Below, piece by piece: positions 47,939 through 55,060 of a DNA stretch of 64,000 bases. The stretch is from DAHUYF01 sp963838385 (lineage in GTDB: Bacteria > Pseudomonadota > Alphaproteobacteria > ATCC43930 > CGMCC-115725): NCBI GenBank assembly GCA_963838385.1, contig CAWIRE010000006.1:1-64000 (forward strand), read 5' to 3'. Position numbers and translations under genes: made by a program. Within the stretch, counting starts at the first letter, position 1, and every line of letters begins with the position of its first letter. The notes beneath the pieces were generated by a model. That model was not told where the DNA came from, did no database searches, and saw only the letters and a program-made list of their open reading frames with translations.

Positions 47939-48648
47939 GTCTTGCCTGCTCCTGCCGCGATCGTCAGCGGCGCCTTGATCTCGATACCCTCAACCTCGAC
48001 GCGGCAATCATAGCATATCATCTCGACCCCCGCCGCGCGCGCCTCCTCGAAGGCCATGGCATAGACGGGATCGATGTCGGCGGCGATCCGGAACGCGCTG
48101 CAGTCGCCGCGCTGCACGACATAGAGCATCACGGCGCGATGCCCGGCCGCCGCCATGGCGCCGAGCTCGGCCAGATGCTTGGCCCCGCGGGCGGTGACGC
48201 AGTCGGGGAACTCGGCCCGCCCGGCCCGCCGCAGATGCACGTTCTTCACTTCGAGGTAGCAGATGGGGCGTCCCACCCCTTCGAGCAACAGGTCGATGCG
48301 GCTGGCCTTGCCATAGGCCACCTCGCGACGGACCCGGTCGTAGCCGCCGAGCTCCGGGATGCGGCCGGCGGCGATCGCCTCGGCGGCGAGCCGGTTGGGA
48401 TGGGCGGTGTTGATGCCCACCAGATGCCCCTCGGCGCGGATCAGCTCCCAGGACCAGGCGAGCTTGCGCCGCGGGTCGGTGGAGGGCAGCAGCCAGATCT
48501 CGGCGCCGGGGTCGGATACCCCCAGCATCGTGCCGGGATTGGCGCAATGGGCGGTGGTCTCGGTCCCGTCCGGCAGCCGGACATCGGCGAGGAAGCGCTT
48601 GTAGCGCCGCAGCAGGACGCCGCGGACCAACGGCCGGGGAAAGTGCAT
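47935..48648 (-). CDS. sfsA: DNA-binding protein SfsA (sugar fermentation stimulation protein)
   Basis: A 237-residue SfsA family protein. The start MHFPRPLVRGVLLRRYKRFLADV, the segment TETTAHCANPGTMLG, and YLEVKNVHLRR, TARGAKHLAEL and VMLYVVQRGDC are diagnostic. The C-terminal half has a nuclease-like fold; the E. coli protein binds DNA. Its stop overlaps the map start (ATGATG), so the two are coupled. Confidence 0.95.
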   Translation of the reverse strand: MHFPRPLVRGVLLRRYKRFLADVRLPDGTETTAHCANPGTMLGVSDPGAEIWLLPSTDPRRKLAWSWELIRAEGHLVGINTAHPNRLAAEAIAAGRIPELGGYDRVRREVAYGKASRIDLLLEGVGRPICYLEVKNVHLRRAGRAEFPDCVTARGAKHLAELGAMAAAGHRAVMLYVVQRGDCSAFRIAADIDPVYAMAFEEARAAGVEMICYDCRVEVEGIEIKAPLTIAAGAGKT

Positions 48649-48750
48649 GGCCGGGCTATAATCACCCGCCGCGGCGCCGGCAAGCGCCGGCGCTGGCCTT
48701 AGCCGGTCGCCGGCGTTAGAAATGCTTGAGACAGCACACGAGATCGCCGA

Positions 48751-48827
48751 CCCCACCTCACCCTCCCGCTGCGCGGGTCCCTCCCTCTCCGCCCCTTGGG
48801 GGCGGAGAGGGTTGGGGTGAGGTGGGG
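48751..48827. repeat. Long REP-like hairpin (CCCTCTCCGCCCC family), copy 3
   Basis: Outer arms CCCCACCTCACCCT (48751-48764) and GGGGTGAGGTGGGG (to 48827) flank a CCCGCTGCGCGGG mini-hairpin and the family core CCCTCTCCGCCCC-TT-GGGGGCGGAGAGGG. The whole 77 bp folds on itself. It combines in one hairpin the arms found separately at 24735-24780 and 24881-24926. Located between the divergent sfsA and CinA-like genes. Confidence 0.85.
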
Positions 48828-48860
48828 CGCGTCAAAGGCCCCTCTGTCTGCGGAAAGCCC

Positions 48861-49610
48861 ATGACCGAAGAGACCATCGTCACCGCCTGCGTCCTGATCA
48901 TCGGCAACGAGATCCTGTCGGGCCGGACCCAGGACGCGAACCTCGCCTATATTGCCCAGGGGCTGAACGCGGTGGGGGTCACGCTGCGCGAGGCACGGGT
49001 CATTCCCGACATCCCCGAGGTGATCGTCGCCACCGTCAACGAGGTGCGCGCCAAATTCGACTACGTCTTCACCACCGGCGGCATCGGCCCGACCCATGAC
49101 GACATCACCTCGGAGAATGTCGCCAGGGCCTTCGGCGTGCCCTGGACGCTCCATCCCGAGGCGCACCGGATCTTCCTCGACCACTACAAGCCGGGCGAGC
49201 TCAACGAGGCGCGGCTGCGCATGGCGCACACGCCCGAAGGCGCCAGCCTGATCCGCAACCCGGTGTCGCGCGCCCCGGGCTTCCGCATCGGCAACGTCTT
49301 CGTCATGGCCGGCATCCCGCGGGTCATGCAGGCGATGTTCGACGCCATCAAGCACGACCTCAAAGGCGGTCGGCCGATGCTGTCGCGCAGCGTGAGCTGC
49401 CATCTGCCGGAGGGCGTGATCGCCAAGGGGCTGGGCGAGATCCAGGGGCGCCATCCCGATCTCGACATCGGCTCCTACCCCTTCTATCGCCGCGGCGAGT
49501 TCGGCACCAGCCTGGTGGTGCGCGGCCGCGACGCCGAGCGCCTGGCGGCGGCGGTGGAGGAGGTGGTGGCCCTGGTGCGCGGCTTAGGCGGCGACGCGAT
49601 CGAGGAGTAG
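48861..49610 (+). CDS. CinA-like competence/damage-inducible protein, molybdopterin-binding (MoaB/Mog) domain only
   Basis: A 249-residue protein equal to the N-terminal domain of CinA. VLIIGNEILSGRTQDANLAYIAQGLNAVGV and FTTGGIGPTHDDITSENVARAFG are the MoaB-fold motifs. The C-terminal pyrazine-type nicotinamide deamidase domain of full CinA is absent. The stand-alone form is common in alphaproteobacteria. Start ATG at 48861 follows a GGAAAG site. It ends 55 bp before tRNA-Leu. Confidence 0.88.
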   Translation: MTEETIVTACVLIIGNEILSGRTQDANLAYIAQGLNAVGVTLREARVIPDIPEVIVATVNEVRAKFDYVFTTGGIGPTHDDITSENVARAFGVPWTLHPEAHRIFLDHYKPGELNEARLRMAHTPEGASLIRNPVSRAPGFRIGNVFVMAGIPRVMQAMFDAIKHDLKGGRPMLSRSVSCHLPEGVIAKGLGEIQGRHPDLDIGSYPFYRRGEFGTSLVVRGRDAERLAAAVEEVVALVRGLGGDAIEE

Positions 49611-49665
49611 GGCCGTGGCGCCGTAGGGCGCCATCGTGTAGCGTCCGGCCGCGGCCCACCCCCAA

Positions 49666-49754
49666 GCCCGCTTGGCGGAATTGGTAGACGCAAGGGACTT
49701 AAAATCCCTTTCGCGGCAACGCGAGTGCCGGTTCAAGTCCGGCAGCGGGCACCA
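49666..49754 (+). tRNA. tRNA-Leu (anticodon TAA)
   Basis: The acceptor arm GCCCGCT pairs with AGCGGGC. The anticodon stem AGGGA/TCCCT holds loop CTTAAAA (anticodon TAA, reading TTA codons). A long variable arm (TTCGCGGCAACGCGAG) is typical of leucine tRNAs, and the T arm is CCGGTTCAAGTCCGG. The 3' CCA is encoded. The last 59 bp of this locus recur exactly at 51999-52057, so it serves as an integration-type boundary. Confidence 0.97.
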
Positions 49755-49756
49755 GC
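49698..49756 (+). repeat. attL-like direct repeat inside tRNA-Leu
   Basis: A 59-bp stretch, from the anticodon loop to two bases past the CCA, that is repeated without mismatch at 51999-52057. The intact tRNA lies on this side, as is usual for tRNA-targeting integrating elements, which rebuild the gene when they insert. The enclosed unit is about 2.3 kb. Confidence 0.8.
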
Positions 49757-49853
49757 TCAGCTTAACTGCTGTGGCGCCACGTTTTCCCCGCCGCGCCTTC
49801 GCCTGGCTGCGCGGCCGCGAGCGGGTCTCCTGAATGGGCGGCAGGGTGATCCT

Positions 49854-50969
49854 TCAGTCGCGTATTTCGATGCGGCGCCGGCCGAGCAGGTTCAACCGCG
49901 TGCGGCGGATCGTGGGTGCCTCGACGACACGCCCATCATCGTAGCGAAAGCGCAGCGCGTCTTCCGGGCATTGCACGATGCAGGCGCCGCATTGGATGCA
50001 CTGGTCGGGCTTCGATATCTCGACTTTGCGCCGGCGCCCGTTCATCTTGAGCACCTCGCGTGGGCAGACCTGCACGCATTCCGCGGCGCCGGTGCAGCGG
50101 TCGGCCGCCAACTCGATCCGTGCTTCGTTGCGGAGGGTGTTGATATAGCTGCCGTACCATGGCGTCGTCCCGGCGAGATCGATCGACAGGATCGCCATCG
50201 CGAGAAAAGACATGCCCGTCACGACCGCCAGATGCGTGGGCGTTGCGACATTGAGCGCTAGGAGCAAGGCGCATCCGAAGAGCGCGGCCGTTGCGGCGGC
50301 GCCGGCGAAGGTCACGAAACGCACGCCGCCCTCGATCTTGAGCCACGGCAAGAGCGCGAAGAGGCCGAACACCAAGAACGCCGCTGAAGCGCCGGCTATG
50401 GCGGCGGCGACAATATCGAAGACGAGCGCGACAATCGGCATGGCAATGATCAGCATCGGGACGCCCCACATCGCCGCCATCTCCATGCGTTCCCACAGCG
50501 GAAAGCGCATGAATCGCTCGCTCTTGACCACCCTCGCGCCGCGGTCGAGAAAGCCCGGCAGATCCTCGAGCCGTGCCGGTCCCCAGCGCGGCGTGAAGCC
50601 GGTCGCTGCCGTGATACGGCGGCGCTCGACCCCGGTCGCGCAGAGCTGCGGCAATATGATCTCGCGGTGATCGACCCGCTCCGCGATGCCCGAGGTGCGT
50701 ATCGCAGAGATGATGTCGTGATGTGTGAGATACCCGCCGCCCGCCGCGCACCACACATTGATGCCTTTGCTGTTGGCGACGAGGAGCCAAGCGCCGCGGC
50801 CGCTGAGCGCCTCGCGCAGCCTGCGCACCGTCAAGGTGAAGTTCCCCGTCACCAGCACCGGCGATCCCGGCCCCGGCTTGCCGACGCGCAGGAGCCCGGT
50901 CGGAGCGGCGTGCGGGAACATGCCGAGCACCCGGTCGCGGAGGTATGCGGGGAAGTCGGCGAGCCTCAT
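49854..50969 (-). CDS. HgcAB-like fusion protein: corrinoid-binding membrane domain plus ferredoxin
   Basis: A 371-residue protein resembling the mercury methylation proteins HgcA and HgcB joined in one chain. Residues 1-145 match the HgcA corrinoid domain. The cap-helix signature is GINVWCAAGGGY (Cys74, the expected cobalt ligand), followed by HREIILPQLCATGV and PRWGPARLEDLPGFLD. About four membrane segments follow (near 168-210 and 218-265). The C-terminus is a ferredoxin. Its second cluster motif is complete (Cys324, 327, 330, 334). Its first reads Cys292-TGA-AE-Cys298-VQV-Cys302, with Ala where the second Cys belongs. In true HgcA the motif ends in Lys (CAAGK), here Gly. Gene fusions of this kind occur in organisms not shown to methylate mercury. 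It overlaps a SAM methyltransferase gene by four bases. Substrate unknown. Confidence 0.85.
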   Translation of the reverse strand: MRLADFPAYLRDRVLGMFPHAAPTGLLRVGKPGPGSPVLVTGNFTLTVRRLREALSGRGAWLLVANSKGINVWCAAGGGYLTHHDIISAIRTSGIAERVDHREIILPQLCATGVERRRITAATGFTPRWGPARLEDLPGFLDRGARVVKSERFMRFPLWERMEMAAMWGVPMLIIAMPIVALVFDIVAAAIAGASAAFLVFGLFALLPWLKIEGGVRFVTFAGAAATAALFGCALLLALNVATPTHLAVVTGMSFLAMAILSIDLAGTTPWYGSYINTLRNEARIELAADRCTGAAECVQVCPREVLKMNGRRRKVEISKPDQCIQCGACIVQCPEDALRFRYDDGRVVEAPTIRRTRLNLLGRRRIEIRD

Positions 50970-51625
50970 GATTTCGGCTTTACGGCGTGCACGATCACGA
51001 AGCTCCCCGACCAGATGCGCTCCGCCTCCACGTCTCTGAACCCGGCGGCCTGCACTCGTCCTTCAAGATCATGCACCGGCCGCGTCGTTGTTTGGGTCAG
51101 GAGATAGGTCACGGCCGCGAGCGGCAGCCGCCGCAGCCGATAGGTAAGGCGCGGTAGCGGATCCTGCGGTTCCGTCTCGTCGGCGATCACGATTGCGCCA
51201 CCTGGCACGAGCCGCGAGCACGCGGTGCGCAGCGCGTAATCCTGCTCCTCGGGCGACATCTCGCTCATCGCGAGAGAGGATACCACGGCATCGAAACTTT
51301 CCACCGGAAACCGATCCTCGATCTCCGCCGCCGCGAGCTCGATGAATTCAGCCCGGCCCGACGCGGGAACGGTCTTCTTTCGCGCCACCTCTAGCATGCC
51401 CGCATCGATGTCGATGCCGACGACCGCCGCGCCGCGTGCCGCGCAGGCGAGCGAGAGGTTGCCGGTGCCGCAACCGACATCGAGGATGCGCCGACCCGGC
51501 GCTGCGGCCAGCGCCGCAATCCGGCGATAGACCTCCTCGATCCGTCCAACCGTCAGCATGCGGATGCCGCGGTCGTAGCGCTCCGGCACCGATTCCAGGA
51601 ATTTCATCCAGACGAAGCTGCTCAT
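50966..51625 (-). CDS. Class I SAM-dependent methyltransferase coupled to the HgcAB-like gene
   Basis: A 219-residue methyltransferase with SAM motif I ILDVGCGTGNLSLACAARG and acidic motif GIDIDAGML. SLAMSEMSPEEQ is post-motif and GGAIVIADETEP is motif III-like. It starts MSSFVWMKFLESVPERYDRGI, a form I associate with methyltransferases found beside corrinoid proteins. Its stop overlaps the start of the HgcAB-like gene (ATGA). It could methylate the corrinoid or another small molecule in the same pathway. No other gene of this unit is visible. Confidence 0.85.
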   Translation of the reverse strand: MSSFVWMKFLESVPERYDRGIRMLTVGRIEEVYRRIAALAAAPGRRILDVGCGTGNLSLACAARGAAVVGIDIDAGMLEVARKKTVPASGRAEFIELAAAEIEDRFPVESFDAVVSSLAMSEMSPEEQDYALRTACSRLVPGGAIVIADETEPQDPLPRLTYRLRRLPLAAVTYLLTQTTTRPVHDLEGRVQAAGFRDVEAERIWSGSFVIVHAVKPKS

Positions 51626-52166
51626 CGTCGGGCTTTCCTATGGCCTTTCGGCCGATCGGCGAAGGGATGCACACTTGGCAAGACGCACGCACCCTGCCGG
51701 CGACATTGGCGATCGGTCGGCACACGAACGATTCCCATCTTCGCGGCTTACCGCCCGGACGGGCCAATTACCCAAAATCTTCCATACGAAGCCTGGGCGA
51801 GCAGCCACTCCAATAACTGGCCTCTCAGGCGATCGATATGGCGTTTTTTTGGTCCGTGACCGAGTCGGATATTCGTGGAGAAAGGAGCGATAACCATGCA
51901 GGGGCGGCAGGACGCAGTTCACTGCACATGCCGTCGCACATTTCCCAACATGCCATATAACATATTGATAGCACGAGCAGATTCTGGCACCCATTCTTCT
52001 TAAAATCCCTTTCGCGGCAACGCGAGTGCCGGTTCAAGTCCGGCAGCGGGCACCAGCGCAGTAGACTGCTGCCTCGGGAGGAAAGTCGACGCTGACCCAC
52101 TGCTGTCCCACATGCTCGCCTCGTCGGCCGGGATGCCATTCCAGCTCCAGCGGAGCCGCAAACTGC
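51626..52166. other. Gene-free, relatively AT-rich tail of the tRNA-Leu unit
   Basis: About 540 bp with no gene I can support. Around 51890-51990 it is clearly poorer in GC than the rest of the window (for example the ATATAACATATTGATAG stretch near 51955). No integrase or excisionase fragment is seen. It ends with the 59-bp tRNA-Leu repeat. Minus-strand open frames here produce the antisense-tRNA peptide PDLNRHSRCRERD and are not genes. Confidence 0.6.
51999..52057 (+). repeat. attR-like direct repeat: 3' fragment of tRNA-Leu(TAA)
   Basis: Exact 59-bp copy of 49698-49756: the anticodon loop onward, variable arm, T arm, acceptor 3' half and CCA, lacking the 5' half of the tRNA. It cannot form a functional tRNA. 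With the intact gene it brackets the HgcAB-like/methyltransferase operon. Confidence 0.85.
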
Positions 52167-52826
52167 TCAACCGTCCGCTCGGCCGCCTTCGCACGCACCT
52201 TCCCAGGCCTCACGCCCTTCCCTGAGCAACAGCCATACGATGACGAGCGACGCTACGGCGTCAGCCCACCACGCGCCTGTCGCAAGCTGCGTCAAGAGCC
52301 CGATCGCGACCACCAGAGACAGCCACGCGCACGCAACGCTCTCGACGGCATCGGCACGCAGGGCCCGACTGCCGAGCGCTTCGGCCACGTGCAATTTGCG
52401 CCGCGAGAGAAGCCACATGAGCGGGACCGCCACGAGGCTGACGAGGAGACCGGGCCAGGAGAAGGTTTCGCTTTGGCGGCTCCACAGGCTCCATCCGGCC
52501 GCGACGACGATATAAGCAGCGAGCGCAACGAGCAGCGCGCTGCCGATACGGCTCGCCGTACGCTCGGCGGCTTCAGCGAAGGCCTGGCCCCGCCGGAGCT
52601 CGATGCTGAGCCGCCAGATGAGCACGCCTGCTGAAGCCAGCTCGATGAGGCTGTCGACGCCAAAGGCGAGCAGGCTGATGCTGTGCGCGGCGACCGCGGC
52701 GCCGATTGCGACCACGGCTTCGAAGAGCATCCAAACGATGCTCATCCATTCGAGCGCGAAGGCCCGATTGACCAATCGGAGGCGTTCAGCAACGGCAGCC
52801 GAGGACATCGAAGATGATTCCGCCAT
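52167..52826 (-). CDS. Cation transporter, CDF-type
   Basis: A 219-residue membrane protein with the layout of cation diffusion facilitators: FALEWMSIVWMLFEAVVAIGAAV, SISLLAFGVDSLIELASAGVLIWRL (Asp in segment 2), later LRADAVESVACAWLSLVVAIGLL and WWADAVASLVIVWLLLREGREAW. The Asp-containing helices (FGVDS, ADAVES) match metal sites of the family. It lacks the cytosolic C-terminal metal domain. Metal unknown. It begins directly outside the right tRNA-Leu repeat and points toward it. Confidence 0.82.
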   Translation of the reverse strand: MAESSSMSSAAVAERLRLVNRAFALEWMSIVWMLFEAVVAIGAAVAAHSISLLAFGVDSLIELASAGVLIWRLSIELRRGQAFAEAAERTASRIGSALLVALAAYIVVAAGWSLWSRQSETFSWPGLLVSLVAVPLMWLLSRRKLHVAEALGSRALRADAVESVACAWLSLVVAIGLLTQLATGAWWADAVASLVIVWLLLREGREAWEGACEGGRADG

Positions 52827-52885
52827 CGCAGATCATGGGGTTACGGCTTCCGTTGGCGCCAAGGGCGAGGCGTAGCGTGTCGCTC

Positions 52886-53683
52886 TCATCGACCCGAGAC
52901 GACGCCAACGCGTGCCGCGCTCGGGTGCGCACTCTGCAATCCGCGCGTAGCGCTCAGCGTCGCCTCTTCAAGGTCGGCGCCCATGATATCGGCGCCTGTG
53001 AGGTCGGCTCCGGTCAGATCGGAATGAAAGAGGTCGGCTCGCGACAAGTCGGCATCGGCTAGGGTTGCGCCGGCGAGACGCGCGAACGCCAGACGCACAT
53101 CGCGAAGGTTCGAGCGGGAAAGGTTGGCGCGGGTAAGGTCACAGCCCGTCAGGTCGGTGTAGAGGTTCATGACGAGTTGACTGCGACCCGTGGTCATCCG
53201 CACCTCTTTCAGGTTGGCGCCGCGAAGATCGGCGCGACCTAACTGCGCAACCAGCAGCGCACCCGACAGATTGGCGCCGGCAAAATTCGGTCCTTTTTCC
53301 TTGAATATGTCCAGCGTGGCATGAGCGACGGCGGCAAAGAGGCTCGCGTGCGAGAGGTCGGCAGCGGAGAAGTTCGTGCGGATGATCACGGTGTGATCCA
53401 GGTTGGCGCCGGCGAGATTGGCGCCCGACAGGTCTGCGTCCGAAAGATCGGCGCCGTAGAGGTCGGCGCCGTGCAGATCGGCTTGATGAAAGTCGAGGCC
53501 GCTCAGATCGAGAAAGCTAAGGTCGCGATGCGCGAACGACGCCGGGTGTCCGGGCTTGGCCGTGGCGAGCGCACTGCTCACATCCCTCAGCGTCGCGCGC
53601 TTGAGCGGTGCACTCCCTTCGCCGGCGGCGCCGAGCAAGATCGCCGCAGCCACACAGAGCCACATTCCCCGGAGTGCCGTCAC
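52886..53683 (-). CDS. Secreted pentapeptide-repeat protein
   Basis: A 265-residue protein with an N-terminal signal (MWLCVAAAILLGAAGEGSA) followed by A(D/N)LXX pentapeptide repeats. Examples are DLSGLDFHQADLHGADLYG, ANLAGANLDHT and ADLTGADIMGADL, broken by a short loop near residues 135-150. Such repeats fold into a right-handed square beta-helix. Some relatives protect DNA gyrase, but this one is predicted exported, so that role is unlikely. The start is GTG at 53683 with a possible ATG seven codons later. It is 60 bp upstream of the CDF gene on the same strand. Confidence 0.8.
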   Translation of the reverse strand: MTALRGMWLCVAAAILLGAAGEGSAPLKRATLRDVSSALATAKPGHPASFAHRDLSFLDLSGLDFHQADLHGADLYGADLSDADLSGANLAGANLDHTVIIRTNFSAADLSHASLFAAVAHATLDIFKEKGPNFAGANLSGALLVAQLGRADLRGANLKEVRMTTGRSQLVMNLYTDLTGCDLTRANLSRSNLRDVRLAFARLAGATLADADLSRADLFHSDLTGADLTGADIMGADLEEATLSATRGLQSAHPSAARVGVVSGR

Positions 53684-53971
53684 CGTCCCGCCCCATGTGC
53701 GAGGTCACTACCGCATGTTAACAGCTAAGCAAGGCCAACGTGATCGTAATCGGGGGCAGAGCGATATCCGGGGCCCGGCACCGGCGGCTCGGCGCGTTCG
53801 ACCGCATGCGAACATGACGACACGCTTAGCCTTTGAGCGGCGATCTGAAGCGCGCAGATGGCGCCTCGTGCGTCAGCACATTACCGGCGCACCTGATGGG
53901 CTCGCTCGGTCGGTCGGAGAACCCTCCATGTGCGATGCGCAGCCGGCGGCAATATCGACAGCGGCAAGCGG

Positions 53972-54427
53972 TCACTCACTGCCGGTACGGCCGTGCCAGG
54001 GGTCCGGGCCCGGGTCGCGCCCGGCCGCAACTTCCGCCAGCCGGCCGAGGTAATGGGCCCAGCCTTCCGCATGGCCGGCGCAGTGCTCGGCATTGGGCAG
54101 GCCGGTATGGGTCAGCCGCAGCAGCGTTCCGTCCGGCTGCTCGATCAGGTCGATCTCGACCAGGCTCGACCCCGGCGGCACCACCTCGCTGCCGTCCCAG
54201 CCGAAGCTGTAGGCCAAGCGGTGCACCGGCACCACCTCCCGGAAGGACCCGCGGGCGAACCGGGCGCCGGTGACATTGACGAGATAGAGACCATCGAGGT
54301 GCGGCTCCACGGTCGCTTCCGTGCCCATCCAGCGCAGGATCTTTTCCGGATCGGTGAGGAAGGCGAAGACGGTCGCGGGTGGCGCCGAGATGTGCGTCTC
54401 GCGGCGCACGACAAGGGGCTCTTGCAT
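53972..54427 (-). CDS. SRPBCC (START-like/AHSA1) family protein
   Basis: A 151-residue hydrophobic-pocket protein. It begins MQEPLVVRRETHISAPPATVFAFLTDPEKILRWMG, the typical AHSA1 beginning, and continues VEPHLDGLYLVNVTGARFARGSFREVVP and PDGTLLRLTHTGLPNAE. The C-terminal HAEGWAHYLGRLAEVAAG closes the fold. Members bind lipids or act in toxin or stress responses; the role here is unknown. The ATG at 54427 has a GGGGAG site, better than the in-frame ATG at 54439. Confidence 0.82.
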   Translation of the reverse strand: MQEPLVVRRETHISAPPATVFAFLTDPEKILRWMGTEATVEPHLDGLYLVNVTGARFARGSFREVVPVHRLAYSFGWDGSEVVPPGSSLVEIDLIEQPDGTLLRLTHTGLPNAEHCAGHAEGWAHYLGRLAEVAAGRDPGPDPWHGRTGSE

Positions 54428-54610
54428 CGGTCTCCCCATGGTTGCGATGGCCCGCCCTGCCTGCGGCGGAGGATGAGGGCCGCTGATCGATCGATGCTCC
54501 CATCCTAGTCGCCCGGCAGAGGAGGGGGGAGTAACAAGGTGGTCGCGAACGGGCGGGGTTAACGGTGACGGGCGAGCAGCGGCGCGTCCGACGGACAAAG
54601 CGGCGGCGCG

Positions 54611-54892
54611 TCAATCGTCGTAGGTCTCGTGCGCCGCCACGGCGCCGCGCCGCCAATAGGCGGACGGCCCGAGCGTCGGCAGCACCGGCTTCTCCTGTCC
54701 CACCGGCGGAAAGAACAGCTTGACGTGGTCGTCGTGAGCGGCGCTGACGAAGCCGGCGAGGTCGTCGCCGCCGAGCGTGATCCGCGCCATTTTCGGCGTG
54801 ATCCGCTCGACCGCGCGAACTTGCAGCAGCCGTCGTTTGACGTCGTAGCGCACGCGGCGCACCGTGCGGTAGGTCGTCGTCACATCGTCCAT
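54611..54892 (-). pseudogene. Truncated siderophore-interacting protein (N-terminal fragment)
   Basis: A 93-residue frame, MDDVTTTYRTVRRVRYDVKRRLLQVRAVERITPKMARITLGGDDLAGFVSAAHDDHVKLFFP. This matches the start of FAD-dependent siderophore-interacting proteins (ferric-siderophore reductases). It then diverges and stops at TYDD, before the FAD-binding (RxYTPR) and NAD(P)-binding parts of a 250-residue protein. A 14-bp tandem duplication (TCGTCCATGTCTTG) sits at its start. No remainder of the gene is seen downstream, so it is probably a decayed remnant. Confidence 0.65.
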
Positions 54893-54912
54893 GTCTTGTC
54901 GTCCATGTCTTG
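54885..54912 (+). repeat. 14-bp tandem duplication at a gene-fragment junction
   Basis: TCGTCCATGTCTTG occurs twice back to back at 54885-54898 and 54899-54912. It marks the boundary between the truncated siderophore-interacting protein and an unassigned segment. A slipped-strand duplication or a deletion scar are the simple readings. Confidence 0.7.
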
Positions 54913-55060
54913 GGACCTGCTTGCCCAGGAGACCTTCGCCGACAGCTCGGTGCCGCCCTTGAGCGGCAACGACGCCGGCATCCCCGCCGCCAACGATCGC
55001 GTGATACTTCTTGAAATCCCTTACCGGCGCGGCGATGCGACGGATCTCGCCTTGACCTAG
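54906..55060 (+). other. Unassigned coding-like segment
   Basis: The plus strand reads MSWDLLAQETFADSSVPPLS and then a further 31 residues including AANDRVILLEIPYRRGD and ATDLALT, followed by TAG. It reads like a real protein end but is only 51 residues, with no clear ribosome site. It sits between two genes of the opposite strand in a region with other fragments. Possibly a gene remnant; no family recognised. Confidence 0.25.

Noticed and set aside
49854..50969. Calling this gene a mercury methylation gene
   Set aside because: The cap-motif lysine is missing, one cluster cysteine is missing, and fused forms are not known to methylate mercury, so only HgcAB-like is supported.
49757..51998. 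Search for an integrase or excisionase inside the tRNA-Leu unit
   Set aside because: No tyrosine or serine recombinase motif, full or fragmentary, was seen in either strand; only the two-gene operon is recognisable.
51825..52139. Minus-strand frame reading CPLPDLNRHSRCRERDFK
   Set aside because: This is the translation of the antisense of the tRNA-Leu 3' fragment, a known artefact of annotation, not a protein.
54629..55060. Plus-strand frame of 143 residues spanning the truncated siderophore-interacting protein
   Set aside because: Its first 90 residues are the antisense of the siderophore-interacting fragment. Only the last 51 residues look protein-like, so the full frame is not reported as a gene.
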